Assembly: GCA_035578175.1 (NCBI GenBank)
Contig: JAQMRL010000004.1
Span: forward strand, 75,369,901 to 75,433,900
Direction of reading: 5' to 3'
DNA: 64,000 nt
From: Catonia carolina
Taxonomy: Eukaryota; Arthropoda; Insecta; Hemiptera; Achilidae
In this document: piece after piece, positions 41,791-52,880 of the stretch
Layout of the letters: every line of letters begins with the position of its first letter
How positions within the stretch are numbered: position 1 is the first letter of the stretch
Notes under the pieces: model-generated
Seen by the model: only the letters and a program-made list of their open reading frames with translations
Database searches by the model: none
What the model was told of the DNA's origin: nothing
Translations under genes and position numbers: made by a program

Positions 41791-42249
41791 ATTTTTGGAG
41801 CACCTGAGGAAGTCATAAAAATGTCGGTATATGTGGATATACAAGATAATTAACTGGTACAAATTTAAGCCTAATAGGTGTATTAGTTTCTGAGAAAAAT
41901 GTACCTTAGTGTTAAAAATCTAAATTTTTAACAAGTCAATTTTCCATCAACAGTTGTTTAGAAAGCTGAACCAACAGCTGAGAATACAAAAAACAGTGTT
42001 GCAGACATTTTAAAAACTAAAATTCTCTTTGCACTAAAACGAGCAGTGTAAAATTGTGAAAAATATTCGTTCTTAACATGGTAATCATCATCGTAACATG
42101 GTAATTTTACTGTGTAAACCTGACAAAAACTTAATTTTTCCATAAAAAAAACATTTTTTTGACGTAATTTAATGTTTTTTTGGCAATTCTAGGTCTAAAC
42201 TATTGAACAACATACAAAACCAAAAATCAAAATTTTGAGTTAAAACCAT
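41791..42249. other. No gene seen
   Basis: AT-rich, nothing recognised. Confidence 0.4.
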
Positions 42250-42987
42250 CGTGCAAAATGAAAATTAACCTTAGTTTGGCTTAATAACACGGAAAATCAC
42301 TCTTTCATGCTAAAGTAGGCTCTGTAGAAAAAAATGCTTGAAATAAAAGTTGTAGATCTTTTAATTTCCTATAAATTTGATTAGAAACACTTTTGTCGTA
42401 AAATGCATATCCTAAGGCTGAAATCTTAAGAAACCAATTTTTTACAGATTGTCATGAAAAAACCAGAAAATACTAATTACCCTAAACTAAGACGTTTTAC
42501 GAAAAAATGTTTAAAATAAAAGTTGTAGGTTTTTAAAATTTCTACAACTTTTATTATTCATTTTTGGGCTAAAATGCACAAAGGCCCAATCTTAAAAAAA
42601 AAAATTGTGCGAAAGCACAGCCTCCCCAAGAATTTCAGCAGATATGGCGCCTAACCTATCATGTAGAGCATACAAAATGTAGTAAATGAGGCGATTTTTT
42701 AAAAAAATCGTAGGAGCCGTTTTTGAGAAAATTAGAAAAAAGTGAAAAATGACTCGAATTTACTACTTCCGGTTGACCGATTTTGATGAAAATGTTCGTG
42801 TTGGGTCCTCTCGTAGTACCTAACTTAAAGTTTCAAGTTCGTACGATGTTCCGTTCTTGAGATATTTAGTTCACACACACAGACCAATCGCTAAAAACAT
42901 GTAGATCCGGTGAAAACTCTATTTCGAAAAATCGACATGAAAACAATACCTTCCTATTTACTCATGTAGGAAAGAGAAAATAAAAAA
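42250..42987 (+). repeat. H1 element, 5'-truncated
   Basis: From GTGCAAAATGAAAATTAACC to GTAGGAAAGAGAAAATAAAA. More diverged than most copies. Confidence 0.85.
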
Positions 42988-43520
42988 TTGCCACCACTAA
43001 ACAAAGAGCCTAATACAGTCACGTTACTTTATTTACAGCCTATTAAAGTAAATAAAACAATATTTTATAAAAATTGGCATTAAAATAATAACCGAAGGCA
43101 ACCAGTTATTTCTGATAATAAAGTCATAGTACTATAATAAAATACAGCAGTAGTCTATTAAGAACGAAACTTGCCGATTGTTACGAATGATTTACAACCT
43201 CAATAAAAAAACTTTTATAATAGTTCATATCTCTTAACTAAACGCTGTTAATTAATAAGCAATAAATTATTACCGTTTCTGGAGGCGACTATTAAATTAA
43301 AAAAGTACATATTGTAATTAATATATAAATAAATAAATAAATAACTACATAAACAGATACGTAAATAAAACTTTTCAAAAATCATTTACAAGTTTTATTA
43401 TACATACCGTAAATAAGCTTTTAAAATGATTTCTTTGCCCTGTTTGGTATCGGATTCCGTTATACTACTGATTCCATTTAGCCTTTTTCTTAATATTACA
43501 TTTTCCTTCATCCATCATTA
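42988..43520. other. AT-rich sequence, no gene seen
   Basis: Includes an AAATAAATAAATAAATAA run near 43325-43343. Nothing recognised. Confidence 0.4.
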
Positions 43521-44394
43521 TTATTTTCTCTTGCCTATATGAATAAATAGGAAGGAAAGTATAAAGAAATCGAGTTTTTACCGGATCTACATGTTTTTAG
43601 CGATTGGTCTGTGTGTGTGAATTAAATATCTCAAGAACGGAACATCGTACGAAATTGAAACTTGAAACTTTAGTTAAGTACTACGAGAGGACCCAACACG
43701 AACATTTTCAACAAAATCGGTCAACCGGAAGTAGTAGTTTATTCGTGTAATTTTTAACTTTTTTATGATTTTCTCAAAAATTGGTCCTACGATTTTTTTT
43801 AAAATCGCCTGGTTTGTTAAGTTTTTTATGCTCTACAAGATATGTAAGGTGTCATGTTTGCTGAAATTCTTGGTGAGGCTGTTTACACGTAAAACAATTT
43901 TTTTTAAGATTGCGGCTTTAATATGCATTTTACCGCAAAAATGTATATAATTAAAGTTGTAGAGAATTTAAAATTCTCCAACTTTTATTTCTAACATTTT
44001 TTGTATAACGCTTAGTTTAGCGGTAATTAGAGATTTTCTGTTTTTTCTCACGAAAACGAGTGAAAAATAATTTTTTTTTTAGATTTCGGCATTAGTATGC
44101 ATTCGCATTTTACGACAAAAGTGTGTATATAATCAAATTTATAGGAAATTAAAAGATCTAGAAGTTTTATTAAAAACATTTTTCTCTACAGACCCTAGTT
44201 TAGCGTGAAAGTGTTTTCCCGTATTTTTAAGCAAAACTGAGATCGATTTTTATTTTGCGTCTTTCTATCATGATTAAAATAAGGTTGTGTTTTTGTTTAT
44301 TTTTAATGCTTTATCAATAATATTAGGGTAGATTGGTCATTATTTGCATTGGGAATAGAAAGTCGTGTGAGTGCTTCACACCAGATATTTATTT
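43521..44394 (-). mobile_element. H1 element, near full length
   Basis: Reverse copy from TATTTTCTCTTGCCTATATG to GTGTGAGTGCTTCACACCAGA. The GTGTGAGTG..CACAC hairpin at this end is well preserved. Confidence 0.87.
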
Positions 44395-44866
44395 TTAAAT
44401 TGCCTATAAACGCGGAAAAATAGAAAATAAATGTTTTTCATAAAATCCAGTTTTTTTGAAGATTTACCGAAAATCCGCTGTGCTTGATTGTTTGTGGTCT
44501 CTATAATTGGATAATTTTTTTTTGGTTTGAATGATATTTTGGAAATTAAATTTTTTATAAAAATTGGAAATTTTCGTTTTCTCCCTGGTCCATTCGGATA
44601 TTTTGTGTTTCGAATCCTACCGTGAAAAATTTGACCGAAAATTATTCAGAAGTAAATTCTATCGGAGCGGCGATCTCATTTTCAAAAACTGCTTTAAAAA
44701 TTAGCCAGTGGCTTTAATGTTTTCTTGGTTTTTAATTTTTTTTACGTTCAGTTTGGACTTCACTTTACTTACAAGTTACTTGTGTAAATTTTATTTGCGT
44801 CCACTCTTTTGTTGGATGATGGCTCCGGGTGAAATGGGGTGATTTGGTGCTGATTTTAGGAATCCT
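44395..44866. other. No gene seen
   Basis: AT-rich; no family match. Confidence 0.4.
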
Positions 44867-45040
44867 GAATATTCCAATAAATCTACAAGATCAAGTTTTT
44901 AACACGTATATTCTATCAATTCTAAATTACGGCAAAGAACCTAAGGCATCGTCAAAATCAAGTCCTTGAAGAAAAGTAAGGGCAACACAAAGAGAAAATG
45001 AGAGAACAATGTTGGGAAAGATGCAAAGGGCATTTTCAGC
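44867..45040 (+). pseudogene. LINE RT fragment
   Basis: The frame has INLQDQVFNTYILSILNYGK, a frameshift, then RATQRENERTMLGKMQRAFS. These match the conserved NLKDQVFN.CVLPVLTYGAETW / RA.QRAMER.MLG region of RTE-like LINE proteins. Both ends are truncated, and it abuts an H1 fragment. Confidence 0.65.
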
Positions 45041-45054
45041 AGACTCTCACCCAA

Positions 45055-45417
45055 ACTTGTAGAGCATAAAAAATGTGGAAATGAGATTTTTAAAAAAATC
45101 GTAGGAGCTGTTTTTGATGAAAATGTTTGTCCCGGGTTAGAGGTACCTAACTTAAGTTCCTAAGTACCAAACCTAAGTTCCAAGTTTCAACTTTGTACAA
45201 TATCACACAAAAAAAGAGAGAGGGAGTGTGTGTGCGCGCGCTCGAGAGAGATATCTCTAGCAAAATGTTTTTCTACGGGTTCAGGGGGCCTGAAAACGCA
45301 TATTTCTGGTGAAAACACGATTTCGAAAAATTGACATGAAAACAATACTTACCTTCCCAAAAAGGATTCTGAAACTCATTCATATACATGGGAATAGAAA
45401 GTCAAAATATATAAGTA
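45055..45417 (+). repeat. H1 3' fragment
   Basis: TGTAGAGCATAAAAAATGTG onward to CATGGGAATAGAAAGT. Contains an altered (GAGA)n and (GTGT)n microsatellite instead of (CA)n. Confidence 0.75.
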
Positions 45418-45781
45418 GAAAAATAAAAAATTTATTATTACTATTAACAGACATGAAAACTGAACCAAAGACATTCTGGATGTTGATTGAGAACTTTACA
45501 ACAGTACCACATATGGCCGAAAATAACAAATGGAACAATTTAAAACAAAATGACTTTAACTAGAGTGCGTGCAACGATATGATTTGTACGTAATACTTTA
45601 TTCCACTTTAATATAATCATAAGGAAAATAAAACAAAAAAAAACTTTTTTAAGTGTGTGATAATTCTCAACAGCTAACTAGATTTGTATAAATTTATTTC
45701 TTATTTATTTGGCTTAATAAGATTACTAAATTTTAACGTACACTGATTGTAGTGGCCGATGCAGATGTGAAAAGAAAGTCC
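45418..45781. other. No gene seen
   Basis: AT-rich, nothing recognised. Confidence 0.4.
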
Positions 45782-45924
45782 CTTTTTATTTAATATAAGT
45801 CGCATCAACATCTCAGTTATTAGCGATTATTTTGGGTTAAGGTACGGTGGGTTTGGACTTTTAATAATTTTCCAGACGCTGGCCGGGAATCGAACTTGAG
45901 ATCACCGTTTTGCAGCATAGCACG
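45782..45924 (-). repeat. S4 SINE, 5'-truncated, with tail type 1
   Basis: Minus strand: GTGCTATGCTGCAAAACGGT, B-box region GTTCGATTCC, then AATAATCGCTAATAACTGAG and ATGTTGATGCGACTTATATT. The last part is the tail found on S2 copies at 355 and 32618. The S3 fragment begins at the head side. Confidence 0.75.
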
Positions 45925-46166
45925 AGGTTGAAATTTTAGTAAAGGTACTTTTATACGGATTTGAATAAAATACAGTGGTTACCGGTGTACTTTGATAATT
46001 GGGGTTAAATTAACCATACTCCCTCAAGGATGGTCGGCCTGAGTCTGTACAAGACTGTACCTCATTTACACGTTATATACATCACTGTCATTTCGTTGGG
46101 GGTCAAGGGGTTGCCTATTGTTCTAAATTGAACAGATTGCAACTTACATTTATTGGTGTAAAAAAC
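45925..46166 (+). repeat. S3 SINE, 5'-truncated
   Basis: From TTGAAATTTTAGTAAAGGTA to GAACAGATTGCAACTTAC. The tRNA head is missing. Confidence 0.85.
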
Positions 46167-46407
46167 AAAAATACCAATAACGCTTAATTAGTTGCAACAA
46201 TTAAGACAGGAAGTTTCCCCTACCACTTAACATAAAACAATCTACGAGGGTCATTCGTAAAGTAAGGTCCGGAATCGTGGTAACTAGCCACACGGCGAGC
46301 GAACAGCGCAATGCGCATGCGCGACGACTCCCAGCATGCCTTGCGTACGAAACGACGCCATGTGCAGTAGTATCTTTGTTGTGTGCTGTTTATTGTGCAT
46401 CTTTAAG

Positions 46408-46731
46408 ATGTTTAAGACAATTGATCATCCCGTCGACTGCGAAATACGGTCAGTGATTCGTTTTTTGACAGCAAGGAACGTTTGTGCAGTAGATATTCAT
46501 CGACAAATAAGTGAAGTGTATGGCCCTAATGCAATGAGTGACAGTAAAGTGCGCAAATGGGTGAGAGCTTTCAAGGAAGGAAGGGACAATGTTCATGAAG
46601 AACCGCGATCTGGCCGACCATCAGTGATCACGGAAGATTTGGTCAAAGCCATTGAAGAAAAGATTCGTGAAAATCGGCGATTCACAATTTCGTCATTAGC
46701 ATTGGAATTCTCGAACGTGAGTAAGCGGTGA
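46408..46731 (+). pseudogene. mariner transposase N-terminal HTH domain
   Basis: MFKTIDHPVDCEIRSVIRFL, then SDSKVRKWVRAFKEGRDNVH and EEPRSGRPSVITEDLVKAIE. The RKWVR.FK.GR..VHDE.RSGRPS phrase is the diagnostic second helix-turn-helix of insect mariners. The start was placed at this Met; an upstream in-frame Met at 46336 would add a hydrophobic stretch not expected in the family. The frame ends at a TGA at the deletion junction. Confidence 0.88.
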
Positions 46732-46744
46732 ACGTGAGAACGGC

Positions 46745-46888
46745 GGTAAGCACTTCAACTCTGATGACGAGGTGAAAGAAGCTGTTCATGACTGGTTATA
46801 TTCCCAGGCGGCAGAGTTCTACGACACTGGTATTCAAAAGCTTGTAGAACGTTATGATAATTGTTTAAAAAAAATGGAAACTATGTAG
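46745..46888 (+). pseudogene. mariner transposase C-terminus
   Basis: GKHFNSDDEVKEAVHDWLYS, then QAAEFYDTGIQKLVERYDNC and LKK..ETM plus stop. This is the normal end of the transposase whose start is at 46408. The ~200 central residues with the DD..D triad are missing. Confidence 0.85.
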
Positions 46889-47010
46889 AAAAATAGATTA
46901 AGACGTCAGGAATTAAATAAAACAAGGTTTTTGATCTAATCTGTTGTGGTTATTTTTTTATACAAAAACGGACCTTAGTGTTACTTTACGAGGGTCATTC
47001 GACCCTCGTA

Positions 47011-47508
47011 CATCTCCCATCCTTTTACATTTGTATCTACCTTTGTTTTATTAAAAGTTTGTTGAACATTTAACACTTGATTTCTAAGAGGCTTTATTTT
47101 ATTTATTTATTTATTTTATACTCTACGACTAAAAATTTAAATTGTAAATTTGTTTACATGTTTTAAAATTCATGTTATGTTATGTGATGTGGTAAGATGA
47201 TGATGGTAGAAGATAGATATCAAGGTAAAAAAAAAAAACTAAACTTAAGCTACTTGTCATGAATTAATGTATCTTACTATCGGTAGCTAATTTAAATCTG
47301 CAAAGAATTTGAATAAGTTATGTGTTGAAAATTTAAATTTATTTATAACTTTGTGTTACCTACAATCAAAAGATGTGAAATTTAAATATTCATGACAAGA
47401 ATTACATTGTAGGAATGATTAAACCAATGCACCGCGCGCGATTATTTCTAATTAAGCGGAAGGCTTTTGGACAGTAAGAAGTCATCAAATTTCTTTAGAT
47501 ATATCCAA
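47011..47508. other. AT-rich sequence, no gene seen
   Basis: Contains TATGTTATGTGATGTGGTAAG and TTATTTATTTATT runs. Nothing recognised. Confidence 0.4.
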
Positions 47509-47740
47509 TTTTTACTTTCTCTTGCCTATATGAATGTATAGGAATGAAATTATTGTTTTCATGTCGATTTTTCGAAATCGAGTTTTTACGGGATAGACAC
47601 GTTTTCAGACCCCCTGAAACCAAAAAACATGTTTTCAGCGATTTGCCTGTGTTTGTGTGTGTGAACAGAATACCTCAAGATCGGAACATCGTACGAACTT
47701 GAAACTTAAGTAAGATACTACTAGAGAACCCCTACTCATA
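47509..47740 (-). repeat. H1 3' fragment
   Basis: Reverse copy from TTTTTACTTTCTCTTGCCTA to about AGTAAGATACTACTAGAGAA. Confidence 0.82.
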
Positions 47741-47767
47741 ACCTACTCATAACATAGGTTGAACTAG

Positions 47768-47937
47768 AGTTGATGCGTGCCAGCGCAGTAGAGGAGGACA
47801 CATGCATGACATCATTTTTCATACATGAAATCGGAAAGTAAGATAAACTTGTTGATGTATTTATTGTCAGTTTTTCAATAAAATAAATCTCTTAATTTGA
47901 TATATCAAAACCGGCGCTCTTTTTGAATCACCCTATA
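47768..47937 (+). repeat. Right end of Tc1/mariner element
   Basis: AGTTGATGCGTGCCAGCGCA to GAATCACCCTATA is nearly identical to 34517-34686, including the transposase C-terminal codons and right TIR. Confidence 0.9.
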
Positions 47938-48196
47938 TAAATAAAGATGTTGTTGTTGTTTAGGTCATCAGCCAAAAAAAAAAGGCTGGTTTGAACCTGT
48001 AGAGGTGTTACTAAGTAAAACGAGGAGCGAGGTGATTTACCATTGCCTTCTTCACTGAGTGGAAAAATACGCTTATCAGCACGCCGGGCCCTCTGAAAAG
48101 CATACATTTTCTATTCTGCAAATGACACCTTCACTTTATTCACCATATTCACCACAGGGTCTGGCTGTATAATGAAATTCATTACTTTCAGAAGAG

Positions 48197-49071
48197 AATA
48201 CTCTGATTAGTGTCTTTTACACCTCTACCTCTTCTGTTCTTAAATGATTCAGTCATTTAATTGGCTGACCATGTGATAAGAAACAGAACAATTTATTTTA
48301 GCCCAGCAACGAACAGATTGAGTGTACATAATTTGACACTCCAACTGTCTGTTATGGGCAGAAGTAACATTAATCGGATCATTCAAATCATCAAGTCTTT
48401 ATTCAAATTCAAACCGACAGAAATTAAAAATCAATGAAATTAGTGAAAATATTAACAGTTTACGGCAATGTAAGCTCACATCAATAGATCAGTCATTAGA
48501 ACTGCAAATCGCACTAACCATGGGGTCATAAAGGGGGTTTAAAGGTATTTGTATTTCTCATTCCCTAAATGAATATTTAAGGAAGAAAATACTCTGATTA
48601 GTGTCTTTTACACCTCTACCTCTTCTGTTCTTAAATGATTCAGTCATTTAATTGGCTGACCATGTGATAAGAAACAGAACAATTTATTTTAGCCCAGCAA
48701 CGAACAGATTGAGTGTACATAATTTGACACTCCAACTGTCTGTTATGGGCAGAAGTAACATTAATCGGATCATTCAAATCATCAAGTCTTTATTCAAATT
48801 CAAACCGACAGAAATTAAAAATCAATGAAATTAGTGAAAATATTAACAGTTTACGGCAATGTAAGCTCACATCAATAGATCAGTCATTAGAACTGCAAAT
48901 CGCACTAACCATGGGGTCATAAAGGGGGTTTAATGGTATTTGTATTTCTCATTCCCTAAATGAATATTTAAGGAAGAAAATACTCTGATTAGTGTCTTTT
49001 ACACCTCTACCTCTTCTGTTCTTAAATGATTCAGTCATTTAATTGGCTGACCATGTGATAAGAAACAGAAC
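48197..49071. repeat. 391 bp tandem repeat, 2.2 units
   Basis: Units start AATACTCTGATTAG at 48197, 48588 and 48979. Each has ~165 bp of S1 5' region plus ~208 bp of unrelated DNA (GAAGTAACATTAATCGGATC..AATATTTAAGGAAG). I see about one base difference between units 1 and 2. The breakpoints share GAAGA.AATA microhomology. Confidence 0.9.
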
Positions 49072-49140
49072 TACAGTAGAGTACCCATTTTTCGTGGATC
49101 GTTTAACCGGGGTTTGGATTAACCGTCCGATCACTAGAAT

Positions 49141-49300
49141 TTTTTTTTTTTTTTTTGTTTAACGTCCGACTGTTTTGCAAATTGCTGCTAATGCAGACGG
49201 TGAAGGATGAAATAAATTTTTTGTAACGTATGAAAAAATCCCATGCCCGTGTGGGATTCGAACCCAAGACCGCGTGATGACAGGCGAGCACGTTACCAAC
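49141..49300 (-). repeat. S2 SINE, tail type 2, 5'-truncated
   Basis: Poly-T, then tail type 2 and the B box, ending within the tRNA head (CACGTTACCAAC). The final ~18 bp of the head are missing at a junction with the 132 bp duplicate. Confidence 0.85.
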
Positions 49301-49308
49301 ATCGTCAA

Positions 49309-49440
49309 CAAAAATAAAGATGTAAAAATAAATAGTGAATAGAATATGAAAGTAGAAAAGAAAAGCAAGAGTGCCAGCAGACAAAACGTAAGATAAGCCA
49401 GTGTGCAACGAACGGCAGGAGAAGAACCACTTGAGTGGAA
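49309..49440. repeat. 132 bp exact direct duplicate, copy 1
   Basis: CAAAAATAAAGATGTAAAAA to CCACTTGAGTGGAA, identical by eye and without indels to 50015-50146. Confidence 0.9.
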
Positions 49441-50014
49441 CCACTTGAGTGGTCTGGCTAGAAAAATTAATTGTGTATGTACTGTATAACTTTTACAAAT
49501 TAAAACTTTTCAACTCCCGACATTTTCGTCATCGTAATTATCACAATATATTGTGATTTACTACGATAATATTGTTCGATTACGACAACAATGAGTAGGT
49601 ACATTAATGTAGACATAAACTAATTTCGTATCGTAGTATCCTTGTTTCGTATCGAAACAAAGTAAAATAACAGATTTTTTGTGATTTTCTATGTTACGTA
49701 GTTTAAGGTAAGATTTACATAAATTTATGTAGTAAATATTTTAATTTTAATACAATTTGTTTATTTATTTCCAATATCCGATAGTATTAACATGTATTAA
49801 TCAGTAGAATAAAACATACGCGTAACTGGTGGTTTTGTTTATGACGTAGGTGGTCTCGACCGATTGGGTTGTATTATCCGTGTTTTCCGGTTATCCGGTA
49901 TAGTTATCCCCCCAATTATCACGGATAATCGGTATTATACTGTATTTATTTTAGCCGTGCAACGAACAGATTGAGTGTAAATAATTTGACACTCCACCTG
50001 TCTTCTGTTATGGG

Positions 50015-50146
50015 CAAAAATAAAGATGTAAAAATAAATAGTGAATAGAATATGAAAGTAGAAAAGAAAAGCAAGAGTGCCAGCAGACAAAACGTAAGAT
50101 AAGCCAGTGTGCAACGAACGGCAGGAGAAGAACCACTTGAGTGGAA
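50015..50146. repeat. 132 bp exact direct duplicate, copy 2
   Basis: Copy 2 overlaps the right TSD of the expanded S1 and continues into flanking DNA, so this is the likely source location. Confidence 0.88.
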
Positions 50147-50600
50147 AGCTTCTTACACTTTACAGGGACTATACACTTTGAAGGAGATCCCGACGACGTC
50201 GGCGCTGACTTAGCGTCAACCGTCTCACTCACACCTCTTCACGACCGTTCTTTATCTCTCTCTCTTTCCATATTGCCTACCCTTCAACAAACACCCTTCG
50301 ACGCCTTCTTAACTCGGCAAGAGCAAGTTACTATGGCAAACAACACGCTTTACTATCACACTCCACTACAACTACTCCGCGTCTAACACACTACTAATAA
50401 TTCGTCAAACAGATAATGTGACGTCATAAATAGCAATTTATATGTTAATTGCCGTGAATAATTTAAAATTTAAATTTACTTATCATATTAATTATCGTAT
50501 TATAACATATGATATTAAACCCATAAAAGGCCAATCATAATTAATAATATAATAATCAATTTTAAACAACTTTTCTTTTACTCCAAAGATCTTTAAAATA
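50147..50600. other. GC-richer unique-looking stretch
   Basis: 50150-50390 is less AT-rich than its surroundings and open on both strands (plus-strand 81-codon frame from 50141; minus-strand frame with VDAKSAPTSSGSPSKCIVPV). Neither has a recognised domain, and overlap of two frames argues against confident calling. A candidate exon at best. Confidence 0.25.
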
Positions 50601-50618
50601 ATTATACTATAGGCCTAT

Positions 50619-51012
50619 TGTTGTTTAGGTCATCAGCCGAAAGGCTGGTTTGAACCTGTAGAGGTTTTACTAAGTAAAACGAGGAGTGAGGTGGTTTACC
50701 ATTGCCTTCCTCACTGAGTGGAAAAGTATGCTTATCAGCATGCCAGGCCCTCCGAAAAGCACATATTTTCCACTCTGCAAATGACACCTTCACTTCATTC
50801 ACCACAGGGTCTGGCTGTATAATGAAATTCATTACTTTCAGAGGAGATAACTCTGATTAGTGTCTTTTACACCTCTACCTCTTCTGTTCTTAAATGATTC
50901 AGTCACTTAATTGGCTGACCATGTGATAAGAAACAGAACTATTTATTTTAGCCCTGCAACGAACAGAGTGAGTGTAAATAATTTGACACTCCACCTGTCC
51001 GTTATGGGCCGT
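50619..51012 (-). mobile_element. S1 SINE-like element, full length
   Basis: TSD TATAGGCCTAT at 50608-50618 and 51013-51023. Frame from 50832 open on the minus strand; close to the family consensus. Confidence 0.95.
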
Positions 51013-51067
51013 TATAGGCCTATATAGATATTATTTTATTGCCTAATCAGTTGTATAATACAATGCA

Positions 51068-51459
51068 GTTCCCATAACTAGCAGGTGGATTGGTTAATTA
51101 ACTGCACTCGATCTGTTGGTTCTAGGGCTATAAAAAATATTTATGTTTCTTATCACATAGTCAGCCAATTATATGACTGAACTATTTAAGAACAGAAGAG
51201 TTAGAAGAGTAAAATACACTAGTCATAGTTATATTCTCTGAGAGTAATGAATTTCACTATAAAGCTTGACCCTGTGGTGAATAAAGTGAAGGTGTCATTT
51301 AAAGGGTGGAAAGTGGGTGCTTTTTAGAGGACCTGGCATGTTGATAAGCATACTTTTTCACTAAGTGAGTAAGGCATGATAAACCACCTCACCCCTCGTT
51401 TTTACTTAGTAAAACCTCTAGAGGTTCAAACCAGCCTTTCGGCTGTTGACCTAAACAAA
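51068..51459 (+). repeat. S1 copy, diverged subfamily
   Basis: TTCCCATAACTAGCAGGTGG to CGGCTGTTGACCTAAACAA. Shares CTAGAGGTTCAAACC and GCACTCGATCTG with the older subfamily. Confidence 0.85.
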
Positions 51460-51774
51460 TTTTTAAGAAACTGAACAATAGACCTAAGGTATCGGATATG
51501 TGGTTTAAATAATTCACAAAGGATATTGAGAAAACCGGAATAAACCGAGAGAACTTAATGAACCGAACGAAATTCAAACAACTAATTCCGGACTTCAAGG
51601 GTTTCTATGAAGAGCAAAAACAGAACACCGGACGGAAAGAAGAAACGAGCAAAAACCTACAGTGAGCGAAAGCTGAGAATGTGGGCTCCAAAAAGAACTT
51701 CCAGAAACAAAACCGTTACTGATTTCTGTACTACTCTTTAGGAGGAATCAAAAAACACTATTTTTGTTACCAAA
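51460..51774. other. Unrecognised repeated coding fragment
   Basis: The plus strand reads NRTKFKQLIPDFKGFYEEQK, QNTGRK, and after a frame change SERKLRMW and KRTSRN. Related to 21115-21425 and 17520-17700. The family is unknown. Confidence 0.4.
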
Positions 51775-52880
51775 TTCTGACTGTGATTTCTTGACTACCA
51801 GTTTTTTGCCAGTTCCGGTCGAAACCACAAACAGAATTCGATAACTGAACAATTCGACACCCGTCGAAACTTCAAACACAACTTCTGTCTCTCCTCTTTA
51901 AAAGGAATCAAATGACACTATTTTTGTTTCCAAATTCCGACTCTGATTTCTCGACTCCCGATTTTGGGCCACTTCCGGTTCAAAACCGGAACTTCAAACC
52001 TAATCTAGCCCTACTAACTTCTTATGTAGATTACAAATCTGAAAACCGTTTGTTGCTATCACTTGTACTTTCTTACTTTTGATTTTTTGACTTCCAGTTT
52101 TGGGCCACGTCCGGTCGAAACCGGAACTTGAAACCCAATATGGGCCCACTAACTGTTTGTGTAGATTACGAATCACGAAATCTTTGTTGCTATTTCTTGT
52201 AGTTTCTTACTTTGATTTTTTTGACTTCCAGTTTTGAACCACTTCCGGTCGAAACCGGAACTTGAAACCGAATTTAGGCCCACTATCTGTTTGTGTAGAT
52301 TACGAATCTGGATAACCTTTCTTGCTAACTCTTGTAGTTTCTTACTTTGATTTTTTGACTTCCAGTTTTGGGCCACGTCCGGTCGAAACCGGTACTTGAA
52401 ACCCAATATGGGCCCACTGCCTGTTTGTGTAGATTACGAATCCGGAAACCCTTTGTTGCTATCTCTTGTAGTTTCTTACTTTGATTTTTGACTTCCAGTT
52501 TTGGGCCACGTCCGGTCGAAACTGGAACTTGAAACCCAATATGGGCCCACTAACTGTTTGTGTAGATTACGAATCACGAAATCTTTGTTGCTATTTCTTG
52601 TAGTTTCTTACTTTGATTTTTTGACTTCCAGTTTTGAACCACTTCCGGTCAAAACCGGAACTTGAAACCCAATTTAGGCCCACTATCTGTTTGTGTAGAT
52701 TACGAATCTGGATAACCTTTGTTGCTAACTCTTGTAGTTTCTTACTTGGATGTTTTAAATTCCAGTTTTGAACCACTTCCGGTCGAAACCGGAACTTGAA
52801 GCCCAAGTTAGGCTCACTAACTTTTTGTGTAGATTACAAATCCGAAAACCGTTTGTTGTTGTATCTTGTAGTTTCTGACA
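51775..52880. repeat. ~133 bp minisatellite
   Basis: About 6.5 well-matched units from ~52010 to 52880, with CCCACTA.CTGTTTGTGTAG recurring near 52145, 52279, 52412, 52545, 52679 and 52812. More diverged units lie upstream. Each unit contains the palindrome CCGGTCGAAACCGG. Short repeated frames (e.g. RNLHKQIVGLN) come from the repeat, not from a gene. Confidence 0.88.

Larger units (their letters stand above)
46243..47010 (+). mobile_element. mariner deletion derivative
   Basis: TA at both edges; ends TACGAGGGTCATTCGTAAAG and, on the opposite strand, TACGAGGGTCGAATGACCCT then CGTAAAGTAACAC. The right end contains an extra palindrome CGAGGGTCATTCGACCCTCG. The 768 bp retain the transposase N- and C-termini with the catalytic core deleted. 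Confidence 0.9.
49074..49942. mobile_element. pogo/Tigger-like element in S1
   Basis: Inserted at a TA in S1 (AGAAC-TA at 49072-49073; TA-TTTATTTTAGC at 49943-49944). Left CAGTAGAGTACCCATTTTTC; opposite-strand right end CAGTATAATACCGATTATCC. No transposase remains. It contains a truncated S2 and a 132 bp copied segment. Confidence 0.8.
47950..50017 (-). mobile_element. S1 copy expanded to 2 kb
   Basis: The AAC-tail side begins at 47950 and the 5' terminus (TGTTATGGGC, reversed) ends at about 50015. The 11 bp flank AAATAAAGATG occurs at 47939-47949 and 50018-50028, matching S1 TSD length. Between them the S1 body has been tandemly duplicated with extra DNA and split by a pogo-like element. 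The 3' head of this copy has an A-run inside the terminal hairpin. Confidence 0.78.

Noticed and set aside
52173..52806. Repeated 70-77 codon frames on the minus strand
   Set aside because: They come from the ~133 bp minisatellite, which is not a multiple of three, and stop irregularly.
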